A stretch of DNA of 64,000 nt from Pelotomaculum terephthalicicum JT (GTDB lineage Bacteria; Bacillota; Desulfotomaculia; Desulfotomaculales; Pelotomaculaceae): the NCBI RefSeq assembly GCF_022410535.1, contig NZ_JAKNBL010000004.1, forward strand, positions 1-64,000, written 5' to 3'. Shown here one piece after another: positions 25,311 to 33,606 of the stretch. A program made the translations under genes and the position numbers. Every line of letters begins with the position of its first letter. Within the stretch, counting starts at the first letter, position 1. Below the pieces are notes generated by a model. That model saw only the letters and a list, made by a program, of their open reading frames with translations, did no database searches and had not been told where the DNA came from.

Positions 25311-26012
25311 TTATTGATCGTCCGTGCTCCTTCCGTCTCCGGTCACCGGGATGGTATCGCCCAGAAAAGTAGGCTGAGGTTTAAGGATTTTAGCCAGGAA
25401 GAAATCCTTGTTCCTGGCAACTATTTCCCTCAGCTTGTATATCGTCATGACCTCACCGTAATCGTGCTGATCGGACGCCACTCCGTAAGCCTCAAGCCCC
25501 AATTCCCTGGCGGCAAACACTGCCCGCTTCAGGTGGTATTCCTGGGTCACTATAATAACTTTTTTAACCAGAAAAACATCCCTCGCCCGGTAAATACTCT
25601 CGTAGGTACAAAAGCCGGCGTGGTCCATAAACACGTCCGCTTCCGGAACGCCTTTATCTTTTAAGAATTTTTTCATGGTGTTGACCTCGTCGTAATCCTT
25701 GCGCCCGTGGTCACCGCTAACCAGTATTTTCCGGACCTTTCCGCTTTTATACAGTTCGTATGCCCCGTTTAAGCGGTCATAGAGCATGAAAGAGACCGTG
25801 CCGTCCGGAAAGACGTAAGCACCCGGTACAAGTATGGCGTCCGCTTCAGGAACCTCGCTTGCTCCGACAATGTACCTCGAACTGGTTCGTTGAACGTACT
25901 GGTCTATGAGTAAAGCTGAACTGATAATTATCACTGCCAGCATGACGAAAACAGCCGAAATCCTTCTGACCATCCTGCTTTTCAAAGGTCCGGTACCATT
26001 ACAGCTTTTCAT
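25311..26012 (-). CDS. SanA/YdcF-type (DUF218) envelope protein
   Basis: A 233-residue protein with one N-terminal membrane anchor (about residues 16-37) and a DUF218 domain. Signature parts are ADAILVPGAYVFPDGTVSFM, KILVSGDHGRKDYDEV, FMDHAGFCTYESIYRAR, and VTQEYHLKRAVFAARELGLE with a conserved basic/His cluster. SanA in enteric bacteria helps vancomycin exclusion, and related ElyC affects lipid carrier use in wall synthesis. Here a role in envelope polymer metabolism is likely. The start chosen is ATG at 26012 with GGAAGGAA upstream; it overlaps the end of the SDR gene by 14 bases. The longer frame to 26054 has no ribosome binding site. Confidence 0.82.
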   Translation of the reverse strand: MKSCNGTGPLKSRMVRRISAVFVMLAVIIISSALLIDQYVQRTSSRYIVGASEVPEADAILVPGAYVFPDGTVSFMLYDRLNGAYELYKSGKVRKILVSGDHGRKDYDEVNTMKKFLKDKGVPEADVFMDHAGFCTYESIYRARDVFLVKKVIIVTQEYHLKRAVFAARELGLEAYGVASDQHDYGEVMTIYKLREIVARNKDFFLAKILKPQPTFLGDTIPVTGDGRSTDDQ

Positions 26013-26937
26013 AAGATTCCTTCCTGTTTCTCCGCCGCGCAAGCTCGCTGGCATATTTTACACCCAGCATCTTTGAATTCAATGCCGCCCATTCAGTCAG
26101 CCTTGTTTTTCCCGCGGGCGGTGAATCCGTATAGAGCAAATCTGCTTTCAGCCCTTCAATTTCCTCCCGGGTAATTACCACATCCCCGACTATTTTTCCG
26201 ATAAACCAGCCAACCATATATCCGATGAAATCAGGAACAGATACCACCGGCCTGGGCTTTCCAATAATCTCGCCGATTTTTTGAACCAGTTCCCGGTATG
26301 TAAAAGTTTCCGGCCCGATTGCGTTAATAATCCTGTTTTCCCTTGCCGCCCCCTGCTCCACCGCCAGCCCGGCCAGGTCATCCACAAATACCGGCTGCAA
26401 ACGATAGCTGCCGTCTCCGAATACTCCGAACACGGGGAACCTTCTCAGCATCCAGGCAATGTTGTTGATGAGTATGTCCTCCTTCCCGAACAGGACGGCC
26501 GGGCGCAGTATGGCGTATGATATCCCCGATTCTTTCAGCGCCTTTTCCAGCCTTGCTTTTCCCCGAAAGTATTCAAGATGAGAATCTTCCGCCGGATTTG
26601 TGATGCTGACATGCACTATCCTCTTAATATTTGCTTTTTGGGCGGTCTGAAACAGTTTTAGCGTGTTTTCAACCGCCGCTTTATGTTTGAAATTGGTATG
26701 ATTAAACCTGACCCAGTAAGTATTGTATAATACGGCGGCTCCTTGCATGGATTCTACAAGCTTGTCTTCATCGTCAAAATTATACGGATATACTTGCACT
26801 CTGCTCCCGAAGGGGTTTGAGCGGCTGGTAGAGTTTGTAAGGGTGCGGACTTGATGTCCAAGATCAAGCAGTCTTTTAGTTATATATTGGCCTGAATAAC
26901 CGAATGCTCCTGTGACGATATGCACTTCACGGGTCAT
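25999..26937 (-). CDS. NAD(P)-binding atypical SDR (NmrA/NDUFA9-like)
   Basis: A 312-residue Rossmann-fold protein. The N-terminal nucleotide motif GAFGYSGQYI (TGxxGxxG type) is followed by an atypical short-chain dehydrogenase core with VHVSITNPAEDS, YFRGKARLEKAL (YxxxK-like) and ILRPAVLFGKED. The substrate part includes VFVDDLAGLAVEQG and GPETFTYRELVQKIGEIIGK, the usual layout of NDUFA9/YesF-like relatives. It probably binds NAD(P)H and may reduce or sense a quinone or sugar derivative, though the substrate is unknown. ATG 26937 with GGGGTGAT upstream is favoured over GTG 26946. It is cotranscribed with the SanA-like gene. Confidence 0.85.
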   Translation of the reverse strand: MTREVHIVTGAFGYSGQYITKRLLDLGHQVRTLTNSTSRSNPFGSRVQVYPYNFDDEDKLVESMQGAAVLYNTYWVRFNHTNFKHKAAVENTLKLFQTAQKANIKRIVHVSITNPAEDSHLEYFRGKARLEKALKESGISYAILRPAVLFGKEDILINNIAWMLRRFPVFGVFGDGSYRLQPVFVDDLAGLAVEQGAARENRIINAIGPETFTYRELVQKIGEIIGKPRPVVSVPDFIGYMVGWFIGKIVGDVVITREEIEGLKADLLYTDSPPAGKTRLTEWAALNSKMLGVKYASELARRRNRKESYEKL

Positions 26938-27036
26938 TATAATCACCCCAAACCGGAATTATTTCAGATCTCCAGCAATTCAAATCCATTTTGGGAATTA
27001 ACCTTTCTCCGTGCGCCAAAACAAATGCACAATATG

Positions 27037-27246
27037 TTAATGCTGTGCCACAAGGAAAAAGGGGCCGCCAAACAGCATGCCGGCTATGAGTAGAAGTCTG
27101 AAAGCTTGCCAATAAGTTATCTGCTTTAAGTTAAACAAATCCGGCATCGTTATATTCCAAAGATACTGTAGCAAAAGAGGCACCAAAAACAGCAAACCGA
27201 GAACCAATAATATATATCCTAAAACATATAACGCCAAACAAAACAC
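27037..27246 (-). CDS. small two-helix membrane protein
   Basis: A 69-residue very hydrophobic protein. The first helix is about residues 5-27 (LALYVLGYILLVLGLLFLVP), then a short loop WNITMPDLFNLKQITYW, and a second helix at 48-64 with LLIAGMLFGGP. The ITYWQAFRLLLIAGMLFGG pattern is seen in small hypothetical proteins of Firmicutes. The start appears to be GTG at 27246, immediately preceded by AGAGAGGA, which is close for a ribosome binding site. Its function is unknown. Confidence 0.5.
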   Translation of the reverse strand: MFCLALYVLGYILLVLGLLFLVPLLLQYLWNITMPDLFNLKQITYWQAFRLLLIAGMLFGGPFFLVAQH

Positions 27247-27270
27247 ATCCTCTCTTTCATATACTCTTGC

Positions 27271-27669
27271 TCAGCCTAAATGACTTGTATTTGTAGAAAG
27301 ACTGCCGGTAAAGGTCCTGATGCTGTACTTAAATCCTGGTTTATCACCCAACACATACTGAAAACTTACCTTATCCGCATTATTATTTTCCTTTTTAAAA
27401 ACCATGATTTTTTTTGGTAAAGTCAATGAACATTGCCAGTGTGATAGCTCTTCCTCCCCAAAAACTTGTATTTTCGTAAATAAACACAATTGATTATATT
27501 CTGCTATTAAGCCTTTTGGGATCTCAATTAACTCATCTTTATATTTTTGCAATAATGCCACCGCCGAATCTCAAAATACTGCTTTACCAGCATATAGTCA
27601 TAATGCCCCGCTATATTCTTATAATCATCATACATCCCAAGGACTCTTCCCTCAACTAATAATCCGCAT
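27271..27669 (-). pseudogene. frameshifted gene of unknown function
   Basis: A normal start (GGAG then ATG at 27669-27667) is followed after four codons by a shift into the frame GRVLGMYDDYKNIAGHYDYM and VKQYFEIRRWHYC. A second shift near 27560 then leads into the frame ALLQKYKDELIEIPKGLIAE, which runs on to a stop at 27271. Each segment looks protein-coding, so one ancestral gene of about 130 codons was probably broken twice. No family is recognised. A separate 96-residue reading from GTG 27561 has no ribosome binding site. The 27670-28021 stretch upstream is AT-rich and gene-free, apart from the ECF-type promoter at 27945. Confidence 0.45.
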
Positions 27670-27944
27670 TATAACTCCTATTGGATAATGATAACTGTAT
27701 TGCACACTTCTACCTTTTACACCAAATTTCCTTCTGCTTGAATGATCATTTTTTAACTTCATATAAAAAAAGACGAATTCATGGTAAAATATGAGTGACT
27801 TTCCATACCATACCAAGTTGTATCAATCAGCAAATTGCTATCAGCAATTTTAGAGAAAAGTGTCACAAAACAGCATTTTACTGCGTCTATATATTAACAA
27901 TATTTTTATAGCGAGAGAATTTTAGCGGAAATAAGCTATTAAAT

Positions 27945-27974
27945 TGAAATAAATTGTGTGGTTGATCCGTCTAA
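27945..27974 (+). promoter_or_regulatory. predicted ECF-sigma promoter of the MacAB-like operon
   Basis: TGAAAT (27945-27950), 17-base spacer, CGTCTAA (27968-27974). The start would be near 27980, 42 bases before the TTG start at 28022. The -10 is identical to those at 22508 and 52363, which suggests control by the ECF sigma factor at 22546. Confidence 0.5.
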
Positions 27975-28021
27975 TTATATTGAGAGAAAGCTTTGTTCAT
28001 GAATGAAAGGGGAGACTTGTT

Positions 28022-29329
28022 TTGCGGCCAGTCTTGCAAAGACTTCGGAATATGCCTGGGAAAAGAGTGCTTGCCGGGGTGTTGATCCTCGGCCTTATTA
28101 TGTCGGTGGTTGCGCTGAACATGGTGAGAAGCAAAGGACAGGCCGGTGTCCCGGTGAAAACCGCCATTGTTGAGAACAAGCCCATTCAGGATAACGTTTT
28201 TGCCTCCGGCAGGGTAAGGCTGTGCGCGAAACAGGAGTTGTACACATTTACCGGCACAACGGTACAGGAGCTGAACGTTTCACCCGGCGACCGGGTGAGC
28301 AAGGGACAGGTTCTGGGTCTGCTGAATGCCGACGAGATCGAGGACGATTACAATGAGGCAAAGGCGAATTTTATCGCCCAGGAGGCGACTTTAAACAAGG
28401 CCATGTATCCCCGGGAAGAGGAAGTAGCCCAGAAAAGGGCAAGCTGCCAGAGAGCGGAAGCCGAATACCGGAACGCTCAGAAGAACTACGAGCGCAAAAA
28501 GCTTTTATACGATCAGGGCGCGCTGAGTGAAAAGGAGCTTGACGACGCTGAGCTCGACATGGCGCAAAAGGAAGCTGAATACAAAATCGCTGAAGAAGAG
28601 TGGAAAATGCAGGAAACCGGTCCTGTCGGCCATGAACTGACCGCCCTGCAGGCTCAGATCGAACAAGCCCGTTACCGGTTCGAACAGGAAGAAAACAAGT
28701 TAAACAAGACTGTGCTCCGCGCGGAAATGGACGGCGTGGTAACCACGGTGGAAGTGGCCTTGGGCGATTACGTCCAGCCGGGAACCAAGCTGATTACCAT
28801 TGGTGATACCGGGCAGTTGGAGGTGACTGCCGGTGTGAATGAAGCCGACAGCGGTAAATTGAAGCCGGGCCAGAAGGTTAAGGTCACTACCGCTGCTCAG
28901 CCCGGACGGGAGTACAGCGGCATATTGCAGAGCGTTTCCCCCGGCGCGGTGGCGGCGAAGACCACGGAGCAGGGCAGTCAAACCGAAGTTCCGGTTATCG
29001 TCAGAATAGACGGCGACACAGAGGGGCTGCGCCCGGGGTATACGGTTGACCTGAGCATCACCGCGGTGGATAAGGACAATGCTTTGGTGGTGCCATATGA
29101 ATCCGTCGTGGAAAAAGAAGGAGTAAAACAAGTTTTTGTGGTGGAAAACCAGGTGGCCAGGCTGAAAGATGTTACCACCGGGGTCGACACCGCGTTGCTA
29201 ACGGAAATATTAGCGGGGCTTTCTGAAGGAGAAAAAGTTATCGTTAGTCCCGGCAAAGAACTGCAAGACGGCAGCCGGGTGCAAGAAGTGACGGAAACGC
29301 CAGTCAATGAGGGAGTTAACCTGACATGA
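28022..29329 (+). CDS. membrane fusion protein, MacA/HlyD-like
   Basis: A 435-residue adaptor of an ABC exporter. An N-terminal anchor (residues 18-36, VLILGLIMSVVALNMV region) is followed by the lipoyl half ELNVSPGDRVSKGQVLGLLN and a long alpha-hairpin (about 115-235) with the coiled-coil stretch EKELDDAELDMAQKEAEYKI. Then come the second lipoyl half RAEMDGVVTTVEVALGDYVQ and barrel domains ending in LSEGEKVIVSPG. The start is TTG at 28022 with AAAGGGGAG 8-9 bases before. The 3' end overlaps the ATPase gene as ATGA. It is the first gene of a three-gene exporter operon with a predicted ECF promoter. The substrate is unknown. Confidence 0.88.
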   Translation: MRPVLQRLRNMPGKRVLAGVLILGLIMSVVALNMVRSKGQAGVPVKTAIVENKPIQDNVFASGRVRLCAKQELYTFTGTTVQELNVSPGDRVSKGQVLGLLNADEIEDDYNEAKANFIAQEATLNKAMYPREEEVAQKRASCQRAEAEYRNAQKNYERKKLLYDQGALSEKELDDAELDMAQKEAEYKIAEEEWKMQETGPVGHELTALQAQIEQARYRFEQEENKLNKTVLRAEMDGVVTTVEVALGDYVQPGTKLITIGDTGQLEVTAGVNEADSGKLKPGQKVKVTTAAQPGREYSGILQSVSPGAVAAKTTEQGSQTEVPVIVRIDGDTEGLRPGYTVDLSITAVDKDNALVVPYESVVEKEGVKQVFVVENQVARLKDVTTGVDTALLTEILAGLSEGEKVIVSPGKELQDGSRVQEVTETPVNEGVNLT

Positions 29330-30093
29330 TCAAAGTAAAAAACCTGGGTAAAATTTACAAGGCGGGCGCGCATCCGGTGGTAGCCCTGGCTGATGTTGAT
29401 CTGACCGTTAAGCCGGGTGAGTTCGTGTCCGTGATGGGGCCTTCCGGGTCAGGTAAATCCACTCTCATGAATCTGCTGGGCTGCCTGGATATTCTGACTT
29501 CCGGCTCCTATTTGTTGGACGGCATGGAAGTCAGCGGCATGAGCGAAACGGAGCTGGCGCAGGTCCGCAAACTCAAGATCGGCTTTGTTTTTCAGGCCTT
29601 TAACCTGCTGCCCCGCATGAGCGCCATACGCAATGTTGAACTGCCCATGATCTACGCCGGGGTCGCTCCCCGCGAAAGAGCGAGGCGGGCTGCGGAAGCG
29701 CTGGAGAAGGTAGGCCTGGCGCAAAGAATGAGCCACCGGCCCGGCGAACTGTCCGGCGGCCAGATCCAGCGGGTTTCCATAGCCCGGGCGCTGGTTAACA
29801 ATCCTGCCGTAATCCTGGCGGACGAGCCCACGGGAAACCTGGACACCCGCTCGGGAGAAGAGATTATGGCTATTTTTCAGGAATTGAACCGCGGCGGGGC
29901 CACCATCGTCCTGGTCACGCACGAGCGGGAGATCGCCCTGCATACGTCCAGGATCGTCCATTTCCGGGACGGGCGCCTGGTGGAGGATGAACCTGTGGCC
30001 GCCCCGCTGGACGCCAGGGAACATATCAGCGCGGCGGTGCCGGTTGGTCAAGCCGGCAGCAATATTGAAAGCGGGGGGGAATTCGGGCGGTGA
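29326..30093 (+). CDS. ABC transporter ATP-binding protein, MacB type
   Basis: A 255-residue ATPase. Walker A is GPSGSGKST, the Q-loop lies in [20 protein letters not shown], the signature is [14 protein letters not shown], Walker B is [11 protein letters not shown], and the switch His is in VTHEREIA. The C-terminal 30 residues are a divergent tail without a known domain. It powers the FtsX-type permease encoded next, whose GTG start overlaps this stop codon by 4 bases. Together with the upstream membrane fusion protein it forms a MacAB-like, TolC-independent system. Confidence 0.95.
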   Translation: MIKVKNLGKIYKAGAHPVVALADVDLTVKPGEFVSVMGPSGSGKSTLMNLLGCLDILTSGSYLLDGMEVSGMSETELAQVRKLKIGFVFQAFNLLPRMSAIRNVELPMIYAGVAPRERARRAAEALEKVGLAQRMSHRPGELSGGQIQRVSIARALVNNPAVILADEPTGNLDTRSGEEIMAIFQELNRGGATIVLVTHEREIALHTSRIVHFRDGRLVEDEPVAAPLDAREHISAAVPVGQAGSNIESGGEFGR

Positions 30094-31271
30094 ACCTGCT
30101 GGAGAGCGTTAGAGTAGCTCTGGAAGGAATCATGACCAGTAAGCTGCGCTCCTTTTTAACCACCCTGGGCATTGTGATCGGTATCGCCGCCGTGATCGCG
30201 GTGGTGGCCATCGGCCAGGGCGGCAGGGCGGTGTTAATGGCCGAGATGGAAAAGATAGGCACCAATATTTTCGCCATTTACGTGGACTGGCGGAGCGATA
30301 AAAAGGTTACGGGACGCGAGTTCAACTTAAGCGATGTAGCGGTGATCAAGGATAAGGTGCCCGATATCACCCACCTTTCTCCCGTTAACAATTCCCTGTG
30401 CGACGTCAGGGGACCCAAAGACCAAAAAACAGGCCGGGTAATAGGCGTCTCGTCTGATTATTTCTATATCCGTAAGTTTAACATGAAAGAAGGCCACTTT
30501 TTCACGGAGGAAGACGACGCGGGCAAGCGCCGCGTGGCCGTGCTTGACGAAGAGCTGGCCGGGCAGGTTTTCGGCAGGGCGGAGGCGCTGGGCAGCATTA
30601 TCACGCTCAACAGCACCCCTTTCCTGGTCGTGGGAATATTGGCAAAGAGTGAATCCGCCCTGGGATTTAGTGAAAATCCCGGCGTGTATGTCCCCATCCA
30701 GGCCTGGCAGGTTATGTTCAACAGCCAGGTGCAGGAACTGGAGGGCAGCGCCGCTTCGAAGGAAAAAGTGGACGAGGCCATGGGCCAGGCCGTGAAAGTG
30801 CTGGAGCGGCGGCACCAGACACCCGGTAAGTACGCCGGCATGAGCATGGAGCAGGAGATGCAGGCGGCCAACAAGATAACCGGCATCATGACCTTGATTA
30901 TCGGAGCTATAGCCGGAATATCACTATTTGTCGGCGGCATCGGGGTAATGAACATCATGCTGGTGTCGGTGACCGAGCGCACCAGGGAAATCGGCATCCG
31001 CATGGCCTTGGGAGCCAGGCGCAGAGACATCCTGGTTCAGTTCCTGATCGAATCGATTATGCTATGCCTGCTGGGAGGCATAATCGGCATGGCCCTGGGC
31101 GCCGGAGGAGCCTACCTGATCGCCAAACTGGCCAAATGGCCGCCACTGGTGTCCTGGTGGACGGCGCTGCTGGCTTTTGCGTTTTCCGCCGCCATAGGCG
31201 TGGTGTTCGGACTTTTGCCCGCCAACAAGGCGGCCAGGCTGAACCCCATCGAGGCGCTGAGAAGGGAATGA
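30090..31271 (+). CDS. ABC transporter permease, MacB/FtsX type
   Basis: A 393-residue permease with the MacB membrane-domain layout. An N-terminal amphipathic segment and first helix (SKLRSFLTTLGIVIGIAAVI) are followed by a large extracytoplasmic MacB_PCD domain (about 45-265). Three helices follow with the FtsX motif GIGVMNIMLVSVTERTREIG, then IRMALGARRRDILVQFLIES. It ends with the conserved NKAARLNPIEALR tail. GTG at 30090 overlaps the ATPase stop. It acts as a homodimer with the ATPase. A terminator follows at 31313-31339. Confidence 0.92.
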   Translation: MNLLESVRVALEGIMTSKLRSFLTTLGIVIGIAAVIAVVAIGQGGRAVLMAEMEKIGTNIFAIYVDWRSDKKVTGREFNLSDVAVIKDKVPDITHLSPVNNSLCDVRGPKDQKTGRVIGVSSDYFYIRKFNMKEGHFFTEEDDAGKRRVAVLDEELAGQVFGRAEALGSIITLNSTPFLVVGILAKSESALGFSENPGVYVPIQAWQVMFNSQVQELEGSAASKEKVDEAMGQAVKVLERRHQTPGKYAGMSMEQEMQAANKITGIMTLIIGAIAGISLFVGGIGVMNIMLVSVTERTREIGIRMALGARRRDILVQFLIESIMLCLLGGIIGMALGAGGAYLIAKLAKWPPLVSWWTALLAFAFSAAIGVVFGLLPANKAARLNPIEALRRE

Positions 31272-31312
31272 TTTTCTCATCCCCCGATACAATCACATCT
31301 GCCTTTCTTTTT

Positions 31313-31339
31313 CTCCATTCGGCTGAGAATGGAGTTTTT
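31313..31339 (+). terminator. rho-independent terminator of the MacAB-like operon
   Basis: CTCCATTC (31313-31320), loop GGCTGA, GAATGGAG (31327-31334), then TTTTT. A perfect 8-bp stem 42 bases after the permease stop. Confidence 0.75.
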
Positions 31340-31353
31340 AATATCAAAGGGTG

Positions 31354-31382
31354 TTGACAGAGCAAATAGAGCATGGTATTTT
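31354..31382 (+). promoter_or_regulatory. promoter of the polyferredoxin/CsoR-like operon
   Basis: TTGACA (31354-31359), 17-base spacer, TATTTT (31377-31382). The palindrome at 31391-31422 begins 9 bases later and would overlap the transcription start, as expected for repression. Confidence 0.6.
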
Positions 31383-31390
31383 ATTATTAT

Positions 31391-31422
31391 AACTACCTAT
31401 ACCAGTAGGGGTATAGGTAGTT
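31391..31422 (+). promoter_or_regulatory. perfect inverted-repeat operator, CsoR-family type
   Basis: AACTACCTATACC (31391-31403) and GGTATAGGTAGTT (31410-31422) are perfect 13-bp arms around AGTAGG. The TATACC...GGTATA core resembles operators of CsoR/RcnR-type repressors. It overlaps the predicted transcription start of the operon that encodes such a repressor (32232). Confidence 0.7.
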
Positions 31423-31531
31423 CTGTGACATGATAAATAGCCACGAATAAAAGGCATTGCTGTACATATACCCCTTCCCGGTATTGTCATGCTCCAGAAT
31501 TTATTTGATTATGTAGAAAGGAAGATGCAGT

Positions 31532-32185
31532 ATGTTAAAAGAATTAAAAAAGAAAAGACGTTACCTGCAATTATCGACCGTGCTGGGACTGCCATTGGTC
31601 GCTATTGGCGGCTGGTTTTATCCCGTATTGGGTTTTCTGCTTCTCGGCTGCATGATCGCCGGGGTGGGCATCGCATTTTACAGAGGCCGGGCATGGTGTG
31701 ACTGGATGTGTCCAAGGGGAAGTTTCTTTGACCTCTTGTTTAGCAGCGTCAGTCCCCAAAAACGAATACCGTCTTTCTTAAGAGGCAAAATTTTTCGCAG
31801 CTTCATGCTGGGAATGATTTTCCTGGTGTTGGGAACCCAGCTTTACCTGGCCTGGGGCAGGTTTGACCAAATGGGCTTGGCCATGGTGCGTGTTCTCACT
31901 GCAACCACTATTGCCGGAATAATGCTGGCATTGTTTTATCATCCGCGCACATGGTGTCACATTTGTCCCGTCGGCACACTGGGCAACTGGGTTTCCAGAG
32001 ACAGGCATCCCCTTGTTGTCGGACAGAGTTGCACTAAGTGTAAAATTTGCTCCAAAGCTTGTCCTATGCAACTGCAACCCTACGAGTTCGCGTCTGTAGG
32101 GCTAATGAGCGACAGCGATTGCCTCAAGTGTTCTTCATGCATCGCCTCATGCCCCAAAAAAGCCCTTGGTTTCGCAGATGTTTAA
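31532..32185 (+). CDS. membrane polyferredoxin (NapH/CcoG-like 4Fe-4S protein)
   Basis: A 217-residue membrane protein with about four helices, a cytoplasmic-side cysteine pair in each half (CDWMCPRGS and CHICPVGT, as in NapH/RdxA-type proteins), and two C-terminal 4Fe-4S sites, CTKCKICSKACP and CLKCSSCIASCP. It probably passes electrons across or along the membrane to an unknown acceptor. The ribosome binding site is AAAGGAAG before ATG 31532. It is the first gene in an operon under the palindromic operator and is followed 46 bases later by a CsoR-family repressor, so expression is likely induced by a metal or sulfur signal. Confidence 0.85.
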   Translation: MLKELKKKRRYLQLSTVLGLPLVAIGGWFYPVLGFLLLGCMIAGVGIAFYRGRAWCDWMCPRGSFFDLLFSSVSPQKRIPSFLRGKIFRSFMLGMIFLVLGTQLYLAWGRFDQMGLAMVRVLTATTIAGIMLALFYHPRTWCHICPVGTLGNWVSRDRHPLVVGQSCTKCKICSKACPMQLQPYEFASVGLMSDSDCLKCSSCIASCPKKALGFADV

Positions 32186-32231
32186 ACAAGAAGAACTATG
32201 CTAATAACTAGAACTAAGGAGATGTATATAA

Positions 32232-32531
32232 TTGCAGAGCGGGACGCAACAAAATGCCGAGGATAAACATCAGCTATTGCAGGAAGAATTGCTAAGCAGG
32301 CTCAAAAAAATTGAGGGGCAAGTGCGCGGTGTTTACAGAATGATTGAAGACAGCCGCAGCTGCAGTGATATCGTTATCCAACTTGCCGCCATCAGAGCGG
32401 CGGTAAACAGGGTGGGTATCACTGTGCTTACCTGTCACGTTTCCGACACAATAGAAAGCAACATACGAGAAGGCAAGGACGTCAAGGATTCTCTAACCGA
32501 GATCATGTCTGTATTTAAAAAATTTTCTTAA
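32232..32531 (+). CDS. CsoR/FrmR/RcnR-family transcriptional repressor
   Basis: A 99-residue all-helical repressor of the DUF156 family. The core is LLSRLKKIEGQVRGVYRMIE followed by SCSDIVIQLAAIRAAVNRVG. Residues matching the first Cys (SCSD) and the His (TCHVSD) of the CsoR copper site are present, with an extra Cys just before the His. The third ligand of CsoR (His-x3-Cys) is replaced by Thr, so the sensor is closer to FrmR or persulfide-type members than to a copper sensor. TTG at 32232 has AAGGAG 11 bases upstream. It probably binds the palindrome at 31391. Confidence 0.85.
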   Translation: MQSGTQQNAEDKHQLLQEELLSRLKKIEGQVRGVYRMIEDSRSCSDIVIQLAAIRAAVNRVGITVLTCHVSDTIESNIREGKDVKDSLTEIMSVFKKFS

Positions 32532-32557
32532 GGAACTTTAAGATTAAAGTTCCTTAA
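32528..32557. terminator. bidirectional hairpin between convergent genes
   Basis: Arms TTAAGGAACTTTA (32528-32540) and TAAAGTTCCTTAA (32545-32557) form a perfect 13-bp stem with loop AGAT. They cover the stop codons of the repressor and the kinase gene, which end 12 bases apart. It likely terminates both transcripts. Confidence 0.65.
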
Positions 32558-33260
32558 AGTCCCTTTCAACATCTTGGATACTTTTGTACCTATCTTCGAT
32601 GCCCATTAATTTTTTTAAAAACAGAATCTCCTTTTGCTGTAAATCCAATTCTTCATACCAAGCTTTTTTCTTGTTATCTTTTGGCTCAAAAGATGTATAG
32701 TACAGGTGTAAAAGAAAGTCCCCCAAGTAAGAAAAATCCACATCCACGGTATATCTTTTTTCGTCAATCCAACGGGCCAGCCCGAAATCTATTAAACTTA
32801 CCTTATTGCCGTCATATAATGTGTTCGGCACCCTTATATCCCTGTGCACAATATTGCTTCCATGCAAATATTTTAATATGCTAATTACCTGCTCACCGAT
32901 CCGGCATATCTCTTCACGGCCGAAAACATAATTTTCAGCAAAAATTAATTCCTCGAAAGTATTGCCTTCTTTATACTCTAAAACATAACCATAGCATTTT
33001 TCCTGCTCAATTTTCTTTATAAATCCCGGAATGCATTCATGCTTTAAAGTCTTTAATATTTTTTCTTCATAACCAGCTTTTGCCCGGCTTTTTTTCAGCA
33101 TTCCTTTTTTTAATTGCTTAAGTATATATTGTTTTTCATGATCACAAACCAGATAGCAAATACCATATCTGCCTTCACCGATTATTTTTAAAACGGTATA
33201 TTCACCAATTTTTTGAGATGGTGAATATACCGTATCCTTGTGAAATAATCTTATGACCAT
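32544..33260 (-). CDS. Hanks-type Ser/Thr protein kinase, soluble minimal form
   Basis: A 238-residue kinase domain without transmembrane or PASTA parts. The Gly-rich loop is GEGRYGICY (about residues 28-36), the ATP-binding lysine lies in YILKQL, the catalytic loop is HRDIRVPNTL, and the Mg2+ motif DFGLARW follows. R replaces the usual K two residues after the catalytic Asp. It should transfer phosphate from ATP to Ser/Thr on a protein. ATG at 33260 lies inside the last codons of the small Ser/Arg/His-rich gene, giving a 10-base overlap and strong translational coupling. That neighbour is an obvious substrate candidate, though this is inference. Confidence 0.85.
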   Translation of the reverse strand: MVIRLFHKDTVYSPSQKIGEYTVLKIIGEGRYGICYLVCDHEKQYILKQLKKGMLKKSRAKAGYEEKILKTLKHECIPGFIKKIEQEKCYGYVLEYKEGNTFEELIFAENYVFGREEICRIGEQVISILKYLHGSNIVHRDIRVPNTLYDGNKVSLIDFGLARWIDEKRYTVDVDFSYLGDFLLHLYYTSFEPKDNKKKAWYEELDLQQKEILFLKKLMGIEDRYKSIQDVERDFKEL

Positions 33261-33448
33261 GAACTGCGGCGCGAGTGACGGCGTCTGTAATGATGCGAAT
33301 GAGAATGCGAGTGTCTTCTGGAACTGTTTATAGCGTCAATAATTTTTCCTAAAATACCGCCCCGCCTCTTGTAATAGTGACTGCCATGGCTTCCACGGCG
33401 ATAATGTCCCTTACTTGATGAACGTGAAAACTTAGATAAAAATCCCAT
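33251..33448 (-). CDS. 65-residue Ser/Arg/His-rich basic peptide
   Basis: A small protein with strong composition bias. An N-terminal GFLSKFSRSSSKGHYRRG is followed by a short hydrophobic centre (GGILGKIIDAI) and a C-terminal run of SRRHSHSHSHHYRRRHSRRS. The ribosome binding site AGGAGG lies 7 bases before ATG, so it is very likely translated. It is cotranscribed with and overlaps the Ser/Thr kinase gene. The many Arg-flanked serines look like phosphorylation sites, and the His clusters could bind metal. No family is recognised. Confidence 0.72.
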   Translation of the reverse strand: MGFLSKFSRSSSKGHYRRGSHGSHYYKRRGGILGKIIDAINSSRRHSHSHSHHYRRRHSRRSSWS

Positions 33449-33499
33449 AATCTAACCTCCTGGATTAATTATTTTCCTTTGCAAGATATTTTATTCAGA

Positions 33500-33558
33500 T
33501 ATTATAAAAAATACCTGTGGCACCATAATTTCAACTATTATAGTCCCATAGGTATTTT
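33500..33558 (-). terminator. terminator downstream of the cobalamin operon
   Basis: Arms 33546-33558 and 33508-33520 pair over 13 bases with one G-T wobble. On the minus strand they are followed by T6 and AT-rich sequence. It lies about 200 bases after cbiX and before the kinase operon. A second GC-rich hairpin (33563-33595) sits just upstream of it. The 33449-33757 stretch otherwise holds no gene. Confidence 0.5.
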
Positions 33559-33606
33559 ATCTGTTGCCGGCAATGCCAAGCCGGCTCCATGCAACTGAAG
33601 ATTAAG

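Noticed and set aside
33560-33600. possible riboswitch (c-di-GMP type) in front of the kinase operon
   Set aside because: A GC-rich hairpin is present, but none of the conserved c-di-GMP, THF or other aptamer motifs are seen.
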